Shown: positions 35,333 to 45,927, counted from the stretch's first letter. The stretch is DNA of 64,000 bases from an uncultured Pelagibacteraceae bacterium (GCA_902593285.1 CACJHW010000001.1:80001-144000), one strand, 5' to 3'. Notes: generated by a model from the sequence alone, not told the origin. Numbers and translations are program-made.

Positions 35333-36667
35333 ATGCAAAATTTCAAAATTCAATTAAATCATATTTATATTTTTTTATCTATATTTTTTATAATTTCTAG
35401 CTTGTTTGGTCATAATAATAATTCTTATTTATTTAATTCTAAAATAGAGATTATAGTTTTGAATTTATTATTTATATTTGCAAATTTAAATTCTCCAAAT
35501 GATAATACTTTTCTCAAAATATATTTATCATATTTTTTAATTTATTTAATAAATATTTATTTTATACCATTTAATGGTTATATATCTCACTCTATCTTAA
35601 GAGAGGTACCTTTATTAGAACTGAACAATAATATTAATAATTTATCGTTGCACTTTATTTTATTATTTTTTCTTATAAGAATTATATTTATAAATTCTGA
35701 AAATTTTTTAAATAAAAGTGTAGATAAAAAAAAATTATATCATTTAATTAAAGCAATTTCTTTACTAACTTTAATAAGTTTAATTTTAAAAATATTAATA
35801 GAATATTTTAATTATAAATTTTATTTTTCATCTATATTTTCTGTTTTATTATCGCTGGATAAATTACTAGTTATTTCAACTATATTAGTAATAATTTTTT
35901 GGAGAAAATTAAATTTTTCTCACAAATCGTTGTGTATCTTAATAATTTTAATATGTATATCTGTAGATTTTCTGAGTAAAAGCAAGTCATCAATTTTTTA
36001 TTTTTCATTAATTTTAATAATTTGTTTTTTTTACATAAAAAAAGAAATTTATATTAATTTTAAACTTTTTCTATTTGGTATTGTTATGTTTATTTTTTCA
36101 ATATCTGCCTATTATCTTGCCCTTAATCCAATTGATGCGGTTAAAGATATGAATGATTTAATTAATATATTTTTTAGTTTTATATATAGAATATCTTTTT
36201 TTGAATTTTATTTAGATAAAAATAGTTTGGAAGTTTATGAAAACGTAATAAGTCTGAGTTATAATTTAAAAGCATTTATTGATAAAATTACACCTAGTTT
36301 TGATATATATGGCTATGCTTTGATGAAGAACCAACTACACTATCTATTTCATTATTTTGATGGAACAGATTATTCAGGAGTTGTATCTGAGCAATCAACT
36401 TTGTTTGCAATATCAAACCGAATATTTGGATATTACTTTATTTTTTATTATGTATCTGTTTTATATTTATTTAAATTTTTTTATAGTAAAATTCACTTTT
36501 TAAGTGCTGATAAAAAAATAATCATTCAAGTTTCAACTTTTGTCTTATTTATTAATTGGTTAGATGGTTTCGGCTTGGATCAATTTTTAATGATTACTTT
36601 TTATTATGCAATATTTTTGTTTATATTATTTTTTATATCAAATATTTTTAATAAAGTTTTAAAATAG
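35333..36667 (+). CDS. Polytopic membrane protein, probable O-antigen polymerase (Wzy-like)
   Basis: A 444-residue protein with about ten to twelve hydrophobic segments and a long hydrophilic loop in the C-terminal half (about 270-365). There is no conserved catalytic signature, as is usual for Wzy polymerases, which are recognised mainly by topology and context. It sits between a putative transferase and a GT4 gene, 1 bp before the latter. The role is inferred. Confidence 0.55.
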   Translation: MQNFKIQLNHIYIFLSIFFIISSLFGHNNNSYLFNSKIEIIVLNLLFIFANLNSPNDNTFLKIYLSYFLIYLINIYFIPFNGYISHSILREVPLLELNNNINNLSLHFILLFFLIRIIFINSENFLNKSVDKKKLYHLIKAISLLTLISLILKILIEYFNYKFYFSSIFSVLLSLDKLLVISTILVIIFWRKLNFSHKSLCILIILICISVDFLSKSKSSIFYFSLILIICFFYIKKEIYINFKLFLFGIVMFIFSISAYYLALNPIDAVKDMNDLINIFFSFIYRISFFEFYLDKNSLEVYENVISLSYNLKAFIDKITPSFDIYGYALMKNQLHYLFHYFDGTDYSGVVSEQSTLFAISNRIFGYYFIFYYVSVLYLFKFFYSKIHFLSADKKIIIQVSTFVLFINWLDGFGLDQFLMITFYYAIFLFILFFISNIFNKVLK

Positions 36668-36668
36668 A

Positions 36669-37784
36669 ATGTTTTCAGTACTACATATTTTAAATAAATA
36701 TGATTTATCCCAAGGTGGTCCACCTAGAGCAGTATTTAATATTTTAAAAGGTTTAAAAAAAAAAGGAATTAAAACTCAACTAATTTCTACTTCAGAAAAT
36801 CACATTCTAAAAAAAAATAATTTAATTTATTTAGGAAATAATTTAATTAAAAGATTTTCTTTTCCATCAATTTCTTTGATAATTTATCTTAAAAAAAAAA
36901 TTAAAGAGTATGACGTAATACATATACATTGTATGTGGAATTTCATAACATCAATCTCATTTTATTTTGCAATATTTTATAAAAAAAAAATAATTTTTTC
37001 ACCACACGGTACTATGGATAAAAATAATATCAAAAAAAATTTTTTTCTTAAAAAAATTTTTTATTATTTAGTTGAAAGAAATAATATTAAATATATTGAT
37101 TTAGTTCATTTTTTGAGTCCGGATGAAAAAAAAAACTCAAAGTACCTGACTGACAATAAATATTTTATAGCAAATAATGGTCTGGATCTAAACAGATTTA
37201 AAATTAATAAACAAAAAAAATTAAAAATATTTAAAAATAACAAGTTTAATATATTAAATATGGGAAGGTACAACAAAATTAAAGGTTTAGAAATCCAATT
37301 ACAATTGATTAAAAAAATAAATAAATTTAAAGATGAATTTCGAATATTTTTCGTTGGCCCTAATTGTAAAGAAAAAAAAAAACTTATTGAAAAAACTGAA
37401 ATGTTAAATTTAAAAAAAAATGTATTTTTTTTACCACCTATATATTCTGATAAAAGGTTTAAAATGTTATATGACTGTGATTTAGTAATTAATACTTCCT
37501 ATTATGAATGTAATTCAATGACGATATTAGAGTCTCTTGCAAGTGGGGGGCTAGTTTTAGCTGTAGAAAATGCAAACGTTAATCATCAATTTCAATATAA
37601 TGCTTTAATTAAAACAAAAAGAAACCTTAATGATCTTTCTAATGGCATCAGATTATTAAAGAAAAATAAAAAAAAACAGTTAAAAATAAGAAAAAATGCG
37701 ATTTTATATGCTAATAGATTTTTAAATATTAATACTTTGACAAATAAATACTTAAAACAATATAAGTCATTAATTAAATCTTAA
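36669..37784 (+). CDS. GT4-family glycosyltransferase
   Basis: A 371-residue GT-B enzyme. The N-terminal acceptor domain has SQGGPPRAVFNIL and IHIHCMWN. The donor domain has NMGRYNKIKGLE, FFVGP and the E-x7-E type motif in ECNSMTILESLASGG. It transfers a nucleotide-activated sugar with retention, at the cytoplasmic membrane. It abuts the CapE gene with no spacing. Sugar specificity is unknown. Confidence 0.82.
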   Translation: MFSVLHILNKYDLSQGGPPRAVFNILKGLKKKGIKTQLISTSENHILKKNNLIYLGNNLIKRFSFPSISLIIYLKKKIKEYDVIHIHCMWNFITSISFYFAIFYKKKIIFSPHGTMDKNNIKKNFFLKKIFYYLVERNNIKYIDLVHFLSPDEKKNSKYLTDNKYFIANNGLDLNRFKINKQKKLKIFKNNKFNILNMGRYNKIKGLEIQLQLIKKINKFKDEFRIFFVGPNCKEKKKLIEKTEMLNLKKNVFFLPPIYSDKRFKMLYDCDLVINTSYYECNSMTILESLASGGLVLAVENANVNHQFQYNALIKTKRNLNDLSNGIRLLKKNKKKQLKIRKNAILYANRFLNINTLTNKYLKQYKSLIKS

Positions 37785-38804
37785 ATGCAAATTAATTATA
37801 AAAAATTTTTTAACAAAAAAGTAATTTTGATTACTGGTGGAACAGGATCATTTGGAAAAAGTTTTTTAAAAAAAATAATTAATTATAATTGTGAAATAAG
37901 AATTTTTTCAAGGGATGAACTAAAACAAAATGAATTACGCAATGAAATAAATAATAGTAAATTAAAATTCTACTTAGGTGATGTTAGAGATGAAGAAAGT
38001 GTTTTCAAAGTAACCTCTGGAGTTGATTATGTTTTTCATGCAGCCGCTTTAAAACAAGTCCCATCTTGTGAATTTTTTCCTTTGGAAGCTGTAAAAACAA
38101 ATATTTTAGGTAGTAAAAATTTGATTAATTGTTGTGTCAAAAGTGGTGTAAAAAAAATAGTTTTCTTAAGTACAGATAAAGCAGTATATCCAATTAATGC
38201 AATGGGCATGTCCAAGGCTTTAATGGAAAAAACTTTAATTTCAGAAACAAGAAATGAAAATAATTTAAAAACTAAAATGTCCATAGTAAGATATGGTAAT
38301 GTTATGTTTTCTAGAGGGTCTGTAATACCTTTATTTTTAGATCAAATAAAAAAAAATCAAGAAATAACAATAACAGATAAAGAAATGACAAGATTTTTAT
38401 TATCACTAGATGATGCAATAGATCTAGTATTATTTGCAATAAGTTCAGACGATAATGGTAGTATATTTATTAAAAAAGCCCCAGCTTGTAAGATTTTAAA
38501 TTTAGCAGAAGTGTTGCTTAAAATTTTCAATAAAAAAAATAAAATTAAAATAATTGGTGCTAGGCATGGTGAAAAAATACATGAAACCTTAGCAACCTCA
38601 GCTGAATTAAGATTATCACAAGATCATAAGGAATATTTTAAAGTTCCGTCAGACAAAAGATCTTTAAATTATAAAAGTTATTATGATGTAGGTGTTAAAA
38701 AATCTTTAGTTAATGATTACAGTTCTGACCTCGCAAAAAATTTAAACAATAAAGAGTTAGAAAAGCTTTTAAGATCGTTTTCTGATATTAAAAATCTTTT
38801 ATAG
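37785..38804 (+). CDS. capE: UDP-GlcNAc 4,6-dehydratase (5-inverting), CapE/WbjB-type
   Basis: A 339-residue SDR of the FlaA1/CapE group: TGGTGSFGKSF (about 18-28), DVRDEESV, HAAALKQVPSCEFFPLEA and FLSTDKAVYPIN, with Met in place of the usual catalytic Tyr in the MGMSK motif, as in this group. It is the first enzyme of UDP-N-acetyl-L-fucosamine synthesis. The next two genes, CapF- and CapG-like, complete that route, which makes this assignment strong. Confidence 0.85.
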   Translation: MQINYKKFFNKKVILITGGTGSFGKSFLKKIINYNCEIRIFSRDELKQNELRNEINNSKLKFYLGDVRDEESVFKVTSGVDYVFHAAALKQVPSCEFFPLEAVKTNILGSKNLINCCVKSGVKKIVFLSTDKAVYPINAMGMSKALMEKTLISETRNENNLKTKMSIVRYGNVMFSRGSVIPLFLDQIKKNQEITITDKEMTRFLLSLDDAIDLVLFAISSDDNGSIFIKKAPACKILNLAEVLLKIFNKKNKIKIIGARHGEKIHETLATSAELRLSQDHKEYFKVPSDKRSLNYKSYYDVGVKKSLVNDYSSDLAKNLNNKELEKLLRSFSDIKNLL

Positions 38805-39893
38805 ATGAAAATACTTATAACTGGATCCAAAGGATTTATTGGTAAGAATTTATATTTTTATCTTAAAGAAAAAAATAAATATAAAATTTGTGAGTTTAAT
38901 AGAAATGATAGCTATAAAAAACTTGAAAAATTAGTAAATACATCTGATATTATTTTTCATTGTGCTGGTGAAAATAGAGCAAAATTTAAAAAAAATTACA
39001 AAATTTCAAATGTAGATTTAACAAAAAAAATAATAACTATTTTAAATAAAAAAAAAAATAAAACATATTTAATTTTTACATCTACTAAATTAATAAACAA
39101 TAAAGATAAAAGTACTTATTCAATCACAAAGTTTAAAGCAGAAGAAATAATTAGATTAAATTTAAAAAAAAAACATAAATTTAAAATATTAAGATTACCA
39201 AATATTTTTGGAAAATGGGCAAAACCAAATTATAATTCGGTTGTAGCAACTTTTTGTCATAATATTTCCAGAAATATTCCAATTTCAATATTAAAAAATA
39301 AAAATATAGACTTTTGTTATATTGATGACTTGTTGAAATTATTTAATGCAATAATAATTAATAAAGATAAAAAAATTCCAATCAAAACTTACAAGTGTAA
39401 TATAAAAACTTTAGCCGAGAAAATAAAAAAATTTAAAAAGGATCGGTTTAATTCTTTAAAAAATTTTTCAAAATCAAAATTTGATAAATATTTGTATGCA
39501 ACTTATCTAACTTATATACCAATTAAAGATATAACTTATAAATTAATTTCAAATAGTGATTATAGAGGTGATTTTGTCGAATTATTTAAATATCCAAACA
39601 ATGGACAAATTTCCTATTTTTCAATTAAACCAAAGGTAAAAAGAGGAGAGCACTATCACAATACAAAAGTTGAAAAATTTTTTCTAGTAGATGGCAAAGT
39701 GATTTTTGATTTTTATGATCTAAATACAAAAAAAAAATTTAGTATCAAACTAGACAGCAAAGACAATAAAATATTAGAAACTATTCCAGGAATTGTTCAT
39801 AGTATTAGAAATATGGAAAAAAAAATTTCTAAGGGTATAATTTGGAGCAATGAAGTGTTTGATAAAAATAATCCTGATACTATAAACGCTTAA
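38805..39893 (+). CDS. capF: CapF/WbjC-type bifunctional epimerase-reductase with C-terminal cupin
   Basis: A 362-residue protein with two domains. Residues 1-245 are an SDR (TGSKGFIGKNL at 5-15, FTSTKLINN, YSITKFK). Residues about 255-362 form a cupin with RGEHYHNTKVEKFFLVDG. This is the CapF architecture: the cupin epimerises C3 and the SDR reduces C4. It follows CapE with no gap and lies 3 bp before CapG. Confidence 0.87.
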   Translation: MKILITGSKGFIGKNLYFYLKEKNKYKICEFNRNDSYKKLEKLVNTSDIIFHCAGENRAKFKKNYKISNVDLTKKIITILNKKKNKTYLIFTSTKLINNKDKSTYSITKFKAEEIIRLNLKKKHKFKILRLPNIFGKWAKPNYNSVVATFCHNISRNIPISILKNKNIDFCYIDDLLKLFNAIIINKDKKIPIKTYKCNIKTLAEKIKKFKKDRFNSLKNFSKSKFDKYLYATYLTYIPIKDITYKLISNSDYRGDFVELFKYPNNGQISYFSIKPKVKRGEHYHNTKVEKFFLVDGKVIFDFYDLNTKKKFSIKLDSKDNKILETIPGIVHSIRNMEKKISKGIIWSNEVFDKNNPDTINA

Positions 39894-39896
39894 CTT

Positions 39897-41030
39897 ATGA
39901 AAAAAAAAATAAAAAAGTATAAATTGTGTACAGTTGTCGGTACTAGACCAGAAATAATTAGATTAAGTGTAATACTTAAGAAATTTGATAAAGAGTTTGA
40001 ACATACATTAATACATACTGGACAAAATTTTGACCATGAGTTATCCAAAATTTTTTTTGAGGATCTAAATTTAAAACTGCCAAAATTTCAAATTAATTCT
40101 TTCTCTGGTAATTCTATTGGTACAATTTCTAAAGCAATGATTAAGGTTGATGAAATTTTAAATAAGATAAAACCGGATGCTTTTTTTATTTTAGGTGATA
40201 CGAATAGTGCTTTGACTGCAATTTGTGCAAAAAAAAGAAAAATTCCGATTTTTCACTATGAGGCTGGAAACAGATCTTTTGATCAAAGAGTTCCAGAGGA
40301 AGCCAACAGAAAAATTGTTGATGTCATAGCCGATATAAATTTTACTTATAGTCATTTGAGTAAACTAAACTTAATAAATGAAGGAATGCTTTCAAACAGG
40401 GTAATAAATATCGGAAGCCCAATGAAGGAAGTTTTAGATTTCTATAAAAACAAAATAAATAATTCTAATATTTTAACTTCTATGAAGTTAAAAAGTAAAA
40501 ATTATTTTTTAATTAGCGCCCACAGGGAAGAAAATATAGAAGATCTAGATAGATATAAAAATATTCATGTGATTATTGAGTATTTGCAATCAACATATAG
40601 AATTCCGATAGTTATATCAACTCATCCAAGACTAAGAAAAAAATTAAAAAAAAATAATAAAAAAAATATAATTTTTCATAAACCATTTTCATTTACAGAT
40701 TATATAAAATTACAAAAAGAAGCTAAAATAGTAATTTCAGATAGTGGTACAATTAATGAGGAAGCATCTATTTTGAAATTTGATGCGATTAATTTAAGAG
40801 AGGCTCATGAAAGACCAGAAGCAGATGAAAATTGTGTAACAATTATGACTGGAACAAATTTAAACAACCTAATGAATGCCATAAAATATTTTGAGAACAA
40901 ATCTTCTAAAGAAGTAGATACTTATATTTCATCTTATGAAAAAAATAATGTTTCATCTACTATTACAAAATTAATTATTAGTTATATTAATTTTGTTAAA
41001 CAGAATAATTACAAACAAAATATAAATTGA
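39897..41030 (+). CDS. capG: UDP-HexNAc 2-epimerase, CapG/WbjD-type
   Basis: A 377-residue non-hydrolysing-type 2-epimerase with VGTRPEIIRLS (14-24), GDTNSAL, HYEAGNRSFDQRVPEEANR and ISDSGTINEEA. It completes UDP-L-FucNAc synthesis from the CapF product. The last 4 bp overlap the TTG start of the WbuB-like transferase, the usual fourth member of this set. Confidence 0.87.
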   Translation: MKKKIKKYKLCTVVGTRPEIIRLSVILKKFDKEFEHTLIHTGQNFDHELSKIFFEDLNLKLPKFQINSFSGNSIGTISKAMIKVDEILNKIKPDAFFILGDTNSALTAICAKKRKIPIFHYEAGNRSFDQRVPEEANRKIVDVIADINFTYSHLSKLNLINEGMLSNRVINIGSPMKEVLDFYKNKINNSNILTSMKLKSKNYFLISAHREENIEDLDRYKNIHVIIEYLQSTYRIPIVISTHPRLRKKLKKNNKKNIIFHKPFSFTDYIKLQKEAKIVISDSGTINEEASILKFDAINLREAHERPEADENCVTIMTGTNLNNLMNAIKYFENKSSKEVDTYISSYEKNNVSSTITKLIISYINFVKQNNYKQNIN

Positions 41031-42214
41031 GAATTTTAGTAATAAGTCAATATTTTTGGCCTGAAAACTTTAGGTTAAATGAATTATGTAAACATTTGGC
41101 TAAAAAAAATAAGGTTACTGTATTGACCAGTAAACCAACTTATCCAAATAGTAAATTATTTGAAAAAACTAGAAATTTAAAAAAATATGGCTCTATTAAA
41201 ATTATTCGTTTACCAACATATTTAAGAGATCAAAGTAATTTTTCAATTATTTTAAATTATTTGTCATTCATTATATTTTCTGTAATTTATTCAATAAAAT
41301 TTATTCTTAACTCCAATTTTGATAAAATTCTTGTCTTCGGAACTTCTCCTCCAAGTGGATTACTCGCTGCGCACATAATTAGAGTATTTAAAAAAATACC
41401 AGTTTATTACTGGATTCTTGATTTATGGCCAGAAACTTTAAACTCTGTCGGCTTTAGTAAAAAAAATTTAATATTTATAATTTTAGAAAAATTCATGAAT
41501 TATTCTTATTCGAAATGTAAATATATTTTTTGTCAGTCTAAATCTATTCAATCTTTAATTTCGAAAAAAATCAAAAATAAAAAAAAAGCTATTTATTTTC
41601 CATCATGGTCAGAAGATTTACCTTTACATAAAAATCAAAAATTAAATAAATTAATAAATAAAAAAGATTTTAATATAATGTTCACAGGAAATATAGGTCA
41701 ATCTCAAGATTTTGAATCAGTAATAAAAGCAGCTAAAATTTTAGAGGAATATAGAAATATAAAATGGATAATTGTTGGAGAAGGTAGATTTTTATATAAA
41801 TTAAAATTATTAATAAAAAAAAATAATTTAGAAAAAAAATTTATTTTTCTTGGTTCCCAAAAACTTAAATACATAAGATATCTATCATCTCTTTCAAGCT
41901 GTTTGTTAATCTGCTTAAAAAAAAACAAAATATTTTCTATTACAGTTCCAGGTAAGCTTTCAAATTATATGGAATGTAAAAAACCTATTTTAGGCATGAT
42001 AAGTGGTGAGACAAAAGAAATCATAGAAATGTCTAAAAGTGGTTATTGCTGTGATGCAGGTGATTACAAAACGTTTTCAAAGAATATATTAAAACTAAAT
42101 AAAAAAAAAATAAATCAACAGTTAAAAATTGGATATAATGGGTATATCTATTCAAAAAAATTTTTTAATAAAAAAATATTATTACGAAAATTTGAAAAAC
42201 ACTTGTTAATATAA
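41027..42214 (+). CDS. GT4 glycosyltransferase, WbuB-like (probable L-FucNAc transferase)
   Basis: A 395-residue GT-B enzyme. VISQYFWPENFRLNEL and SKPTYPN at the N-terminus, FGTSPPSGLLAA and YYWILDLWPE are characteristic of WbuB-type transferases, which use UDP-L-FucNAc. The donor site has FTGNIGQSQDFESVI. The start is TTG at 41027, overlapping the capG stop. Context with CapE-F-G supports the donor sugar. Confidence 0.8.
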   Translation: MRILVISQYFWPENFRLNELCKHLAKKNKVTVLTSKPTYPNSKLFEKTRNLKKYGSIKIIRLPTYLRDQSNFSIILNYLSFIIFSVIYSIKFILNSNFDKILVFGTSPPSGLLAAHIIRVFKKIPVYYWILDLWPETLNSVGFSKKNLIFIILEKFMNYSYSKCKYIFCQSKSIQSLISKKIKNKKKAIYFPSWSEDLPLHKNQKLNKLINKKDFNIMFTGNIGQSQDFESVIKAAKILEEYRNIKWIIVGEGRFLYKLKLLIKKNNLEKKFIFLGSQKLKYIRYLSSLSSCLLICLKKNKIFSITVPGKLSNYMECKKPILGMISGETKEIIEMSKSGYCCDAGDYKTFSKNILKLNKKKINQQLKIGYNGYIYSKKFFNKKILLRKFEKHLLI

Positions 42215-42260
42215 TTAAAAAGCTATTGATTTTAATTTAACATGCAATTAATTAAATTTA

Positions 42261-43538
42261 ATGATTTTAAATAATAAATTTATTGTAACTATTTTTTATT
42301 TATTGCCATTCTCTTTGATAACGGGTTCATTTTTACCTGATTTATTTGTTACTTTAATATTTCTTTTTTTTATTTTTATAAGTTTAAAAAATAATAATTT
42401 TTTTATAAAAAATAAATTTGCAGTTTTATTTATTTTTTTTTATTTAGTTATTTTATACTCTGTTATTATTGTTTCACCTGCTCCAATTTTAAATCAAGGT
42501 ACTTCGATATTTTATTTAAGATTTGGTTTATTTTCTTTAGCATTGATTTATTTTTTTTCAGATAAAGAAAAGCTTTTTAATTTTTCCAGAATATTTTTTT
42601 TTATTTTTATAATATTATTCATTGATAGTTTGTATCAGTTTTATTTTGAAAAAAATTTAATTGGTTTAAAATTAAGTCATCCACATAGAGTGTCTAGTTT
42701 TTTTGGAAGTGAATGGATTATGGGAAGTTTTATATCAAAAATTTTTCCTATAAATTTAATTTTTATTTCGTTATTAAATGTAAATAAAAAATTAAAAATT
42801 TATTTGTATACAATGGTTGTTGTATTTTCCTTTATATTAATTTTTCTTAGCGGTGAGAGAACTTCTTTAGGAATGTTTTTGTTTCAATTAATTTTTATAT
42901 TTTTTTTTATTAAATATAATTTTTACAAAAAATTAATTTTAATTTTGATTTGTTTATCAATTATTGTGACAACAATTTTTTCTTTTAAAATTCAAGATAT
43001 TACTTCACATAACAGAGTAGAGTCTAAAATATATAATACTTTGAAGAGATTTGAGCATGGATTTAAGAATTTTATAATATTTGAAAATGAAAATATTCTA
43101 ATTATCCCCTCTCATAAAGGTCATTATCAAACAGCAATCAATATATTTGAGCAAAATAAAATATTTGGAGGAGGAATAAAATCTTTTAGATATTATTGTA
43201 AAGATAAAAAGTATAACTTTGACGAAGGTTCATGCTCAACTCATCCCCATAATATATTATTATTATTTATGAGTGAATTAGGTTTGATAGGATTTTTAAT
43301 TTATATATTTTTTTTATTTTTTTTAATATTTGATATTTTAAGAAAATTTTTAAAAAAAGATTCAAATTTAATTAATTATATCAATTATAATAGATATGTA
43401 ATAATCACTAGTGGTTTGATATCTACTGTATTGCCATTTTTACCTAATGGAAATTTTTTCAATAATTATATGTCTATTTTGTTTTATTTATTAATGGGTT
43501 ATTATCTTTTTTTTAGAAAAGAAGTTTACAAAAATTAG
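42261..43538 (+). CDS. O-antigen ligase family membrane protein (Wzy_C)
   Basis: A 425-residue protein with about eleven hydrophobic segments. FLSGERTSLGMF and the large periplasmic loop ending in GGGIKSFRYYC and CSTHPHNILLLFMSELGLIG are the Wzy_C/WaaL signature. Such proteins join finished O-antigen to lipid A-core, or act as polymerases; the two cannot be told apart by sequence alone. It converges on the minus-strand FkbM gene with 8 bp between stops. Confidence 0.8.
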   Translation: MILNNKFIVTIFYLLPFSLITGSFLPDLFVTLIFLFFIFISLKNNNFFIKNKFAVLFIFFYLVILYSVIIVSPAPILNQGTSIFYLRFGLFSLALIYFFSDKEKLFNFSRIFFFIFIILFIDSLYQFYFEKNLIGLKLSHPHRVSSFFGSEWIMGSFISKIFPINLIFISLLNVNKKLKIYLYTMVVVFSFILIFLSGERTSLGMFLFQLIFIFFFIKYNFYKKLILILICLSIIVTTIFSFKIQDITSHNRVESKIYNTLKRFEHGFKNFIIFENENILIIPSHKGHYQTAINIFEQNKIFGGGIKSFRYYCKDKKYNFDEGSCSTHPHNILLLFMSELGLIGFLIYIFFLFFLIFDILRKFLKKDSNLINYINYNRYVIITSGLISTVLPFLPNGNFFNNYMSILFYLLMGYYLFFRKEVYKN

Positions 43539-43546
43539 TTTATTAA

Positions 43547-44332
43547 TTATTTTTTTATATGTTTTTTGATAATATCTTCTTTCATATAAATTAAATCTCC
43601 AAAAAAAAGTATACCCTCAAAAAGATTATTATTACAGGTTTCAATTCCAGTAAATCTATATTTATTTTTTAATAAATTTTTTTCTATATCAGTAAAAGTT
43701 AAATACTTTTCGTAAACATTATCAAAAATCATTTCCAATTCAATTATAGATATTTTGCCAGATTTTAAAATATTTTTACCTCCAGATAAAATTTTATCCT
43801 CATATCCCTGAGTATCAAGTTTAAGTAAATGAATATGTTTTATTTTATTTTGTTTACAGTAAAAATCTATTGACTTAATTGAGGTTTTCTTTTTTTCAAT
43901 AGTAAAGGAATTAATATTTTTTTTATTTTCCTTAGCTCTTAATTTTAACCATTTTGTATTTTTAGAAAGCTTGTTAAAGGATGATGTAGATGATTTAGCA
44001 TTAATATAAAAATTTTTTATATTATTTTTTTCACCTAGCGCAAAATTGTTTAATTTAATATTTTTAGAATTATAATTTTTTTTTAAAAAAAGAAAGTTTT
44101 TTTCAATTGGTTCGAAGCAATGTATTTCTGCATTAGGAAAAATATTTAAAAATCTGTTTATTGATTGACCCCTATTACCCCCAACATCAAAAATTATTAT
44201 TTTTCTGTTTCCAAAAATTTTTTTGTAAATTTCATCAAAATTTAGGAAATTTCTTTCTTCTTTTTGAATTTTTTTAATATTATATCCAAGGTATCTAAAT
44301 GAATTCAAAATAATTTTTTTAAACTTATTCAT
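43547..44332 (-). CDS. FkbM-family methyltransferase
   Basis: A 261-residue methyltransferase: FDVGGNRGQSINRFL (SAM site, about 48-62), HCFEPIEKN (acidic ribose contact) and HLLKLDTQGYED with the FkbM LD-x-Q/EG-x-E signature. It acts on sugar hydroxyls or related groups. It overlaps the next minus-strand methyltransferase by 8 bp and is the last gene of that operon. Confidence 0.82.
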   Translation of the reverse strand: MNKFKKIILNSFRYLGYNIKKIQKEERNFLNFDEIYKKIFGNRKIIIFDVGGNRGQSINRFLNIFPNAEIHCFEPIEKNFLFLKKNYNSKNIKLNNFALGEKNNIKNFYINAKSSTSSFNKLSKNTKWLKLRAKENKKNINSFTIEKKKTSIKSIDFYCKQNKIKHIHLLKLDTQGYEDKILSGGKNILKSGKISIIELEMIFDNVYEKYLTFTDIEKNLLKNKYRFTGIETCNNNLFEGILFFGDLIYMKEDIIKKHIKK

Positions 44333-45167
44333 AATTTTTTTTTACAAAAGCAATATATTTTCTTTTATATTTATATGAATTATTTTTCATATCTAATCTT
44401 TTATAAAATAAACTAAAGTTTATTAAATTATTTGTCTTTAATTGTTGTAATGTCTCATAACTCGCTAAGGAATTATACATTTCATCTTGTACCAATGGTT
44501 TATCAATCCATACGTCATCGCAAAGTATTACTCCATGTGAATTAATTAACTTAAGTGAATTAATTATGTCAATTGTTACCACTGGGTATCCATGTGCACC
44601 ATCAATCCATATTAAATCATATTTCTTTTTTTCAGCAGTTAAACTTACAGAGTTTCTTTGACTAAAGTTTATACTGGTGTTTTTTTTTAAAATATTATTT
44701 CTTGTATCAATTAATTTATTTAATTTTTTAATATTTTCTCTACCATAAGAATTTTTAAAAATTTCATCATCATCAGGTAAATCAATAGTATCTATATTAC
44801 TGTTAGGAAATAACTTGGAGATTAAAAAACTATTTGTTGCATCGTATGTTCCAATTTCTAATATACTTTTAATATTTTGTTTTTCAGATATAGCACTTAG
44901 CAAAATTTGATGTTCTGAGGATGATGTACTCTTTAAAAATTCATATTTGTTTGACAAATCAAAAAAAATCTTAATAGCAGAGTTTCTATTTAAGTTATTT
45001 TGCTCATATAAATAGTTTTGTTTTTCAATAAAGAGTTCTTTTTTATATTTTTTTTTTGCAATTAAATTATTGATTTCAAATTTAATCTTTTTTACAAAAT
45101 ATGTTGGATTAATAATAGCTTGGCGTAAAAAAAAAATTTTTCTAAATAAACTAAGCATGAAAAACAT
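44325..45167 (-). CDS. Class I SAM-dependent methyltransferase
   Basis: A 280-residue protein with SILEIGTYDATNSFLI (SAM site), DTIDLPDD, DLIWIDGAHGYPVV and GVILCDDVWID, typical of Methyltransf_24-like O-methyltransferases with metal-binding Asp residues. Met-1 is at 45167, and a second Met lies three codons on (45158). The gene overlaps the unknown protein upstream by 17 bp. Confidence 0.72.
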   Translation of the reverse strand: MFFMLSLFRKIFFLRQAIINPTYFVKKIKFEINNLIAKKKYKKELFIEKQNYLYEQNNLNRNSAIKIFFDLSNKYEFLKSTSSSEHQILLSAISEKQNIKSILEIGTYDATNSFLISKLFPNSNIDTIDLPDDDEIFKNSYGRENIKKLNKLIDTRNNILKKNTSINFSQRNSVSLTAEKKKYDLIWIDGAHGYPVVTIDIINSLKLINSHGVILCDDVWIDKPLVQDEMYNSLASYETLQQLKTNNLINFSLFYKRLDMKNNSYKYKRKYIAFVKKNYE

Positions 45168-45927
45168 CCATAAAATTATTTTTGTAATTAAAAATTACTG
45201 GTCTAAGAAATAAACAGTTTGATTTTATTGTAAAAATTTTTTCTGTTTTAGTTTCGATTATAAAACTTTCATTTTTATATAATTCATAAAATCTTCCATT
45301 TAAGTAAAATTTTATTTTTTGATCAGTTGGATTGGAAAAAAATAATTCTGTTCTATCATATCCATCAAAATAATTTTGAATTTTATAGATGGAATTTGTT
45401 AAAATTTTATTTTTAACAATATTAGAATATTTAATATTATGATTATTTATATAAGCATATGATGAATAGGTATTACCGTGCATAAAAGATGGAAGAGCTT
45501 TTTTCTTTGAGTATCCAACATAACATCGATTTGAGATCATTAATTTTTCTTTAATATCAATGTTCGATATATGATAAACATGAAATGTTCCATAATCCTC
45601 TAAATTGTTAAAGAATGATTTGTCAATTTTGATTTCATTCTCAGATTGTTTTAAGTTATCTAAGAGAATCTCTTTTAAAAATTTTCCTTGTTTATCATAA
45701 AATATAATTATTATTTTTGATTTATCTATTTTGTAAAAATTTTTTAAAATATCAGAAAACCTAAATATAGTCTCAAAATCCTTGTCTGTACGCCAACAAA
45801 AAGAATCACTTACACTAATATTTTTTTTAATATTAAATAAATCAAATTTATTTTTTTTAATATTAAGATTATTTCTCAAAAATAATAATAATTTTGAATT
45901 AAAAATTTTTTTAGCAAATAATTTCAT
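45151..45927 (-). CDS. Unrecognised 258-residue protein of a glycan cassette
   Basis: I do not recognise this family. The protein has no membrane segment or signal peptide. It is predicted to be beta-rich, with alternating aromatic residues and motifs such as CWRTDKDFETIFRF, SNRCYVGYSKKKALPSFMHG and YDRTELFFSNPTDQKIKFYLNG. The last part reads like an immunoglobulin-like or jelly-roll sheet. It overlaps both neighbours and lies in a five- or six-gene minus-strand operon with two methyltransferases. A carbohydrate-related role is inferred only from context. Confidence 0.5.
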   Translation of the reverse strand: MKLFAKKIFNSKLLLFLRNNLNIKKNKFDLFNIKKNISVSDSFCWRTDKDFETIFRFSDILKNFYKIDKSKIIIIFYDKQGKFLKEILLDNLKQSENEIKIDKSFFNNLEDYGTFHVYHISNIDIKEKLMISNRCYVGYSKKKALPSFMHGNTYSSYAYINNHNIKYSNIVKNKILTNSIYKIQNYFDGYDRTELFFSNPTDQKIKFYLNGRFYELYKNESFIIETKTEKIFTIKSNCLFLRPVIFNYKNNFMDVFHA